From the NCBI GenBank assembly GCA_009823505.1, contig VZQC01005685.1, positions 684,499-748,498 of the forward strand: 64,000 bases of DNA, in the 5' to 3' direction. Below the pieces are notes generated by a model, which saw only the letters and a program-made list of their open reading frames with translations, had not been told where the DNA came from and ran no database searches. The stretch is from Rhizomys pruinosus. Lineage: Eukaryota > Chordata > Mammalia > Rodentia > Spalacidae. Both the position numbers and the translations under genes were made by a program. Positions 55,275 to 64,000 of this stretch are shown here, piece after piece; the stretch's first letter is position 1; every line of letters begins with the position of its first letter.

Positions 55275-55722
55275 ACTTTTTTTAAAGATGTATTCCTATT
55301 TTTTTTAATTTATGAGTTTGTCTCTGTGTGTGTATGTGTTCATGCATGTGGTTGCTCCCAGAGGCTAGGAGATGGTGTCAGATCCTCTGGAGCTGGAGAT
55401 ATAGGCAAGTTGTGATCTGCCCAGAATTGGTGCTGGGAACTGAACTCTGGTCCTCTACAAGAGCAGAGGTGACTCTTAACTGCTGAGGCATCTATCCAGA
55501 CCCGTGATTGCCAATTTTTATATTTCATTTATGTATTGTCTGCATGCATGTAAGTGCACCCATGTTATACAGTACCTGTGAAGGTCAGAAGAGGGCATCA
55601 GATGCCCTGAACTGGAGTTACAGATGGTTGTTAGCTGCCATATAGGTGCTGGGAATTGAACCTGGGTCTTTCGCAGTAGCATCCAGTGCTCTTAATCTCT
55701 GAGCCATCTCCAGAGCCCTGGT
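55275..55722 (-). repeat. Two antisense B2 SINEs in tandem
   Basis: Each reads, on the plus strand, from a T-rich/AT start through 'gtgctgggaactgaactctg' or 'gtgctgggaattgaacctgg' to a terminal 'gagccatctccagagccc'-like end. They are separate, differently diverged insertions. Confidence 0.8.
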
Positions 55723-58204
55723 TGACAATTTTAAAGCAAATTAAAAGTTAAAAGTTTGGATTGATTCTTAATGTCTTATCCAATAATATCATTGAATGAA
55801 TGAAAGTAGTCTAGTATAATAAGTAGATTAAATGGTCCATGTTCATGCAATTCATAGCTAATGTGAGTCAGTATAAGATTCACATCTCATCTGTCACATC
55901 CTCTGTCCTGGGCAATAGCAGGCATATGAGATTTGCCTCAGGTAAAAAGAAAAGGAGATTTTTTTTTTCTTGCTTCAATTTTTTGAGCTGTTTTCTACTT
56001 TAGTACTCTGGGGTTTTGCTTCTGAAGCCTGGGTATATGTAAATTAAGGTGAATTAATAGCTTTATCCATTTTACAGTCTCAAAGGCCCCATATCAATTT
56101 CCACAAAATTTTGATAATTTCAGCCATGCATGCTTTCTCCCAGTGGCTACATATCAAAATCTCAGTGAAACCTGAGCTCCATGGAAAGGTTTGCGGCCCC
56201 AGGAGGTGGATGAGTCGCTGAGACAGCAGAGCTGAGTTCAGTATAAGCATCACATAGGCAGAACTGCAAAGCTATATCTCATATATCCAAATAAGCAGTG
56301 AATTTGCATCTCTAACAAAACAACCTTCTAAATTTGATGGCTCATCCTTAGTGGTGTGTGGTTGTTCCCTGGGTGGTGGGCTTCCAGCCTGCCCTGAGCA
56401 CTGTGAGGCTGTGGGTGTTGATGCTGACCTTGTTGATGGTGTCTGCTGTAGCAACCCTGCTCCCTCAGAAAAGAATGCTTGGCTTCAAAGATGGACGCCA
56501 CTGTATACACTAAACGGGAGAATCACCCAACCCCTTTCCATCACAGATAATTTGATTTTAATTAGTTTAGTTCCGTTGTGAAGCTCTCGATAACAATTCA
56601 GTTTTAATTATAATTTCAGTATATTCTTTGTAAAGAAGCAAGTGATTCATATTAAGGAATATTATATTCAGGCACTTTAGGGTAATATTAAATGGGTTAT
56701 TGAAAGAACTTTAAAAGACCTAAAAAGTGAAGCATTTAATTGCTCTGGTAATGAAGGCTCACAGTGGATTCCTTGAACCAAGTTCGCAGAATGTTTGACA
56801 CTTTGATCACATAAATTTGGTAATTTTCTGAGCACTTGCTTTTCAATGTGCATGATTTCTCCTCTGGTGACTGCCCTCCCCTGGTGTCAATGAACCTCTC
56901 AGCGCTCTCCACATACTTCAGTGTTCATTGGGCTGTTGTGCTCTGCACATTTCTGCATTCTGATAGACTTATTTGATAGCAAAATAATGTCAGGAGATTT
57001 GCTTCCCCCCAAATATACCAATCCTCCGCTGTTCCCCTGCTCCCCTCATCCCTTGTCCCCCCTCCCTTCCTCCCCGTTTCCCCCTCCCTTTCTCCCCTCC
57101 TCCCCTCCTCCCTTGTTCCCCTCTAGGTCCTACAGAAGCAACTCTGTTCTTCTCTTCTGCAGCGACTGGTTAACATGGATCACAGCCAAACAGCCCCGTC
57201 AGTGCTTTCCTATCTGCAAACAGAGCTAACAGTCATGGCAGAATGAACTGTTACTGTTCGTTCTGCTCCCAAGGGGTGGGAGCTCCACCTGGCTCTGCCG
57301 CCCCCACCCTGGCTCTGCAGAACACACCTTCTCTACACCTTGGCCAGTTGTGGCCTTCTGCAAGCATCACCCTCTGTGGCATGAAGAAACTTTGCTAATG
57401 AGATTTGAAAGATGCATTGTATTCTTCCTACCCCTGTCCCACCATGTTCCATGATTCTTAGCTATAGAAGTTCCACTGTAGATGTGTCATTTGGGGCTGG
57501 GGATCTCACAGACACTTACCTCTATGTGTGACCAGTTGTGGAACTCTGTAATAGTCTCCATTTATTGCAAAAAGAAGCATTTTGATTAACAGTGAATGGT
57601 ATAGTAGTCTATAAATATAAGGATCCACATCTAGCATACAGTTAGAAATTAGATTGTCTAGGAATGTGACAAATGTAGGTTTTTCTCAAGGATCTTTGAC
57701 CTCTCCACAGTGTGTATTTGATTCTGTCTATAGTACCACACATGAGTTCCCTCCCACTGAATGACCTTCAAGTCCAGTTAGGTACCTATTGGTTACTTCC
57801 AATATAAAGTGCCACCGCTGCACCAGTACAGTTTGATGTGCTGGTCATTGCTGTGGTTATTGGACTTTGGAGCTGGGCTGGACCATTGATTGACCTTCTC
57901 CTGTAGCAGCTTTCATGGTGTCCTCTAAATCTATGAGAGCTTGCCTTCAGGAAGGAGGCTTCCAAGCCATTCCCAGCTCCATTGCTCCAAGTCCTAGGTC
58001 CAAAGCATATCTGTCTTCAGCAATGGGGTCTCACCTTCAAGTTCTTGGAAGTAACCAAGGCCTGTGGCATATTTTGAAGGTACAAATGTTTTCCTGCAGT
58101 TCACATCAAATGAGTAATTAATACAAATTTGTCATGTGACCATGGGAAAGGCTCTTGGCTATAAGTTATCCTTTGTCTCAGCTTCCTTATCTACAGAACT
58201 CAGA

Positions 58205-58330
58205 GATGTGTGTGGTGCAAGATGCTGTTACAGCACTCCACACTCCAATCTTACCATGGTCGAGTGAGTGAGAGACATGTGTGGTGCAAGATGCTGTTGC
58301 AGCACTCCGTCACACTCCAATCTTACCATG
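58205..58330. repeat. 63-bp tandem duplication
   Basis: TGTGTGGTGCAAGATGCTGT ... ATCTTACCATGGT occurs twice in tandem with a few differences. Also present in the extra copy near 47940-48065. Confidence 0.85.
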
Positions 58331-58469
58331 GTTGACTGAGTCTCCTAAGTTTTGATGCCTCTGAGCCTGGAAGTCTCTTGTTCACAAGTTTGTCAGGGAT
58401 AGGAAAAGAAAATCACACAAAATAAGAAAACTAATTTTCTTTTTTTTAATTTTATTTACCTTTTTTTTT

Positions 58470-58828
58470 TTTTCAGACAGGGTCTCCCTGTAGCCCCAGC
58501 TGTCCTGGAACTCACTATGTAGACCAGACTGGCCTTGAACTCACAAAGATCCGCCTGCCTCTGCCTCCTGAGTGCTAGGATTAAAGGCATGTGCCACCAT
58601 GCCTGGCTTCAATTTTATTTACTTTTTATGTGTATGAATGTACCGTCTGCATGTAGGTTTGTGCACCCATGTTGTGCAATGCTGCGGAGGTCAGAAGAGG
58701 GTGTTGGATTCCCCTGGAAATGGAGTTAAAGACAGTTCTTAGCTGCCACGCGGGTGCTGGGAATCGAACCTGGGTCCTCTGCAAGAGCAGTTGGTGCTCT
58801 AAACTGCTGAGCCATCTTTCCAGCCCCC
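58470..58828 (-). repeat. Antisense B1 and antisense B2 SINEs
   Basis: B1: plus strand 'ttttcagacagggtctccct' to 'gtgccaccatgcctggc' (58470-58608). B2: from 'ttttatgtgtatgaatgtac' to 'gagccatctttccagccccc' (58612-58828). Confidence 0.92.
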
Positions 58829-59017
58829 AAGAAAATTAATGTGTGGAGGATGTGGAGACCAGGGAAATCACACAGCATCGCCATTAGATCAAGGGACATC
58901 ACACACCATCACCATTAGACCAAGGGACAAAGCAGTGCCATAAATCCAGCAGCAGCCTGCTAGAGACAGAGTCCCTGAGGCCTCCAGGCAGCACAGCCCA
59001 TGTAGAGATAGAGATTG

Positions 59018-60205
59018 TATGTTTGTGTTGTCTGTGTGTGTGTGCCTGTGTATGTGCTTGTGTTCTCTATGAGTGTGTGTGTTTGTGTTGTCTGTGTATG
59101 TGTGCCTATGTGTGTTTTTGTTGTCTCTCTGCATGTGCCTGTGTGTGCTTGTGTTGTCCAGGAGTGTGTGTGTGCGTGTTTGTGTTGTCTATGTGTGCCT
59201 GTGTATGTTTGTCTTGTCTGTGTGTGTGTGTGAGTGTTTGTGTTATCTGTGTGTGTGTGTGCCTGTATGTGTTTGCGTTGTCTCTGTGTGTGTGCCTGTG
59301 TGTGTGTTTGTGTTGTCTGTATGTGTGTGTGTTTGTGTTCTCTATGAGTGTGTGTTTATGTTGTCTGTGTGTGTGTCTATGTGAGAGTATTTATGTTGTC
59401 TATGAGTGTGTGTCTATGTGAGAGTGTGTGCCTACTTGTATGTGTATTTGTGTGTATCTACGTGTGTCTATGTGTGTTTGTGTCTATATATCTATGTATC
59501 TGTGTATATCTGTGTTTGTGTGTATAATTATGTGTGTCTGTGTGTATGAATATGTGTGTATATATGTGTGTGTCTCTGTGCCTGTGTTGGTGTGTATGAG
59601 TGTACGTTTTTGTGTCTCTGTGTATATCTGTGTGTATGACTATGTGTGCCTGTGTGCCTTGTGTATAGATCTTTGTGTGTCTGTATATATGAGTGTATGT
59701 CTCTATGTATGTCTGTGTGTCTGTGTTTATGTGTGTATATATGTGTATGTGACTATGTGTATCTGTGTGTGCCTTGTGTATAGAACTCTCTGTGTCTGTA
59801 TATATGAGTGTGTGCATGTCTCTATGCATGTCTGTGTGTCTGTGTTTGTGTGTGTATCTGTGTATATGAGTATGTGTCTTCGTATATGAATTATACATGT
59901 ATGTGTGTGTCTGTGTACATGAGTGAGTGTATTTGTGTGTCTCTGTGTGTGCCTGTGTATGTCTGTGTGTATGTATCTCCTTGTGTTTGTGTGTCAAGTG
60001 TGTTTGTGTTCTTGTGTGTATCTGTGTCTGTGTATATGTATGTATGTGTGTCTGTGTTTGTGTATGTTTGTATATGTATTGGCATATCTGTGTATGTGTC
60101 TGTGCTCATGTCTCTGTATGTTTATCTATCTGTCTGTTTGCATATTTGTGTATGTGCCTGTTATGTAGGTCTGTGTTCATCTATGTCCATGTCTCTGTTT
60201 GAGTA
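59018..60205. repeat. 1.2-kb degenerate GT-rich satellite-like tract
   Basis: Units such as TGTGTTGTCTGTGTGTG, TATGTGTGTGTCTGTG and ATGAGTGTG alternate for about 1.2 kb with almost no C-A rich interruptions on the plus strand. Open frames on both strands (Cys/Val-rich forward, Thr/His-rich reverse) are composition effects. The first 255 bp also appear at 48757. Confidence 0.92.
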
Positions 60206-60854
60206 TTAACCTTGCTCTTTCATCATCATTCTTCCCACAGAGTTTTAGAGTTGATGAGGCTCTTGACTAAAATTGTCCACCTTCACAAATGAGAAAATAT
60301 GGTGTGTCTTTGGTGGCTTGCCCTGGGTTATCAGATAGCAAGGTGGCCATCACTGTCACTTTTTCATGCAAATTTGGTGCTGGAAGTCAATGGCCCTTTT
60401 CTTTCACAAGTAGAAGGGAGGGGATTCTATTGCCTGCCATCAAATGCTCTTCCATACCCAGGTGAAATGCGCGTCAGCGCTATGCCCTGTAAGGTCTCTC
60501 TGTGGCTTTTTCCATCTATAGATCTCCATAAATACATTTTGTTTGTTGTACGAAGGCTAAGTAGAGGGAAATCACACCAATACAGCAGCAAAGGAGGCAC
60601 GTGGGACTGTCCTAGCCTTGTTGTGAGGCAGAAGGGATATGTGGTGAGGTGACCACTTGATCATGGGTCCAGCATCCAGGATGCTGGGAGTATGCTGGTT
60701 TTTCTAGAACTTTTATCTGGCAAGATGAGGTTTGGGTCTTAGGAGTCATGTGGTTAGTCAACAATACAATTCTGAAAATGGGGTGAATGGGTATGCTTCC
60801 AGACCAGTTATAAAGAAGAAAAGTTCACTGGTCTACCTTTGAAAATGCACATGA

Positions 60855-64000
<3,146 letters not shown>

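Noticed and set aside
58889..60209. Cys/Val-rich and Thr/His-rich frames over 100 codons
   Set aside because: Products of the degenerate GT/CA tract.

Overview
The window is genomic DNA from a rodent nucleus, almost certainly a muroid (B1, B2 and B4 SINEs, rodent L1, MT/MaLR LTRs, an IAP/mys-like ERV LTR); the B2 style suggests a cricetid, but the species cannot be fixed. It lies inside one very large gene on the + strand. Seven non-redundant exons, separated by kilobase-scale introns, encode alternating CUB and Sushi (CCP) modules. I recognise them as CSMD1 (CUB and Sushi multiple domains 1), a huge type I membrane protein of brain and other tissues that belongs to a family of complement regulators and synaptic proteins. 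Both ends of the window are intronic and no other convincing protein gene is present.

Exons on the + strand are: CUB 5' half (8437-8575), CUB 3' half (10919-11106), Sushi (22490-22678), CUB 5' half (34176-34292), CUB 3' half (49100-49315), Sushi (52401-52589) and the first part of the next CUB (60961-61130). Splice sites are canonical and codon phases join correctly from exon to exon. Two further Sushi exon copies break the order: a perfect copy on the minus strand at 17348-17536, and a plus-strand copy at 41963-42151 that falls between the two halves of one CUB domain.

The introns hold: an L1 (about 132-6800) interrupted by a full-length MaLR-type LTR element, a tiny processed retrocopy, a B1 and a solo LTR; an MT LTR at 13312-13672; an ERVK-type LTR with primer-binding site at 26705-27004; many B1, B2 and B4 SINEs; several minisatellites; and long microsatellites (TCTA, CT, TA, GT).

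The main result is structural. Two large duplications overlap the extra exons, and both look like uncorrected long-read gap filling. One is an inverted repeat (16013-19020 versus 21000-24040) whose left arm starts immediately after a single N. The other is a direct repeat (about 39470-49011 versus 49970-59274) that ends at a single N and is preceded by 3.3 kb of garbled sequence (36150-39470) that folds back on itself. Removing both inserts restores the expected CSMD1 exon order. I found no new biological system here; the most useful outcome is a warning against annotating these copies as real exon duplications or inversions.
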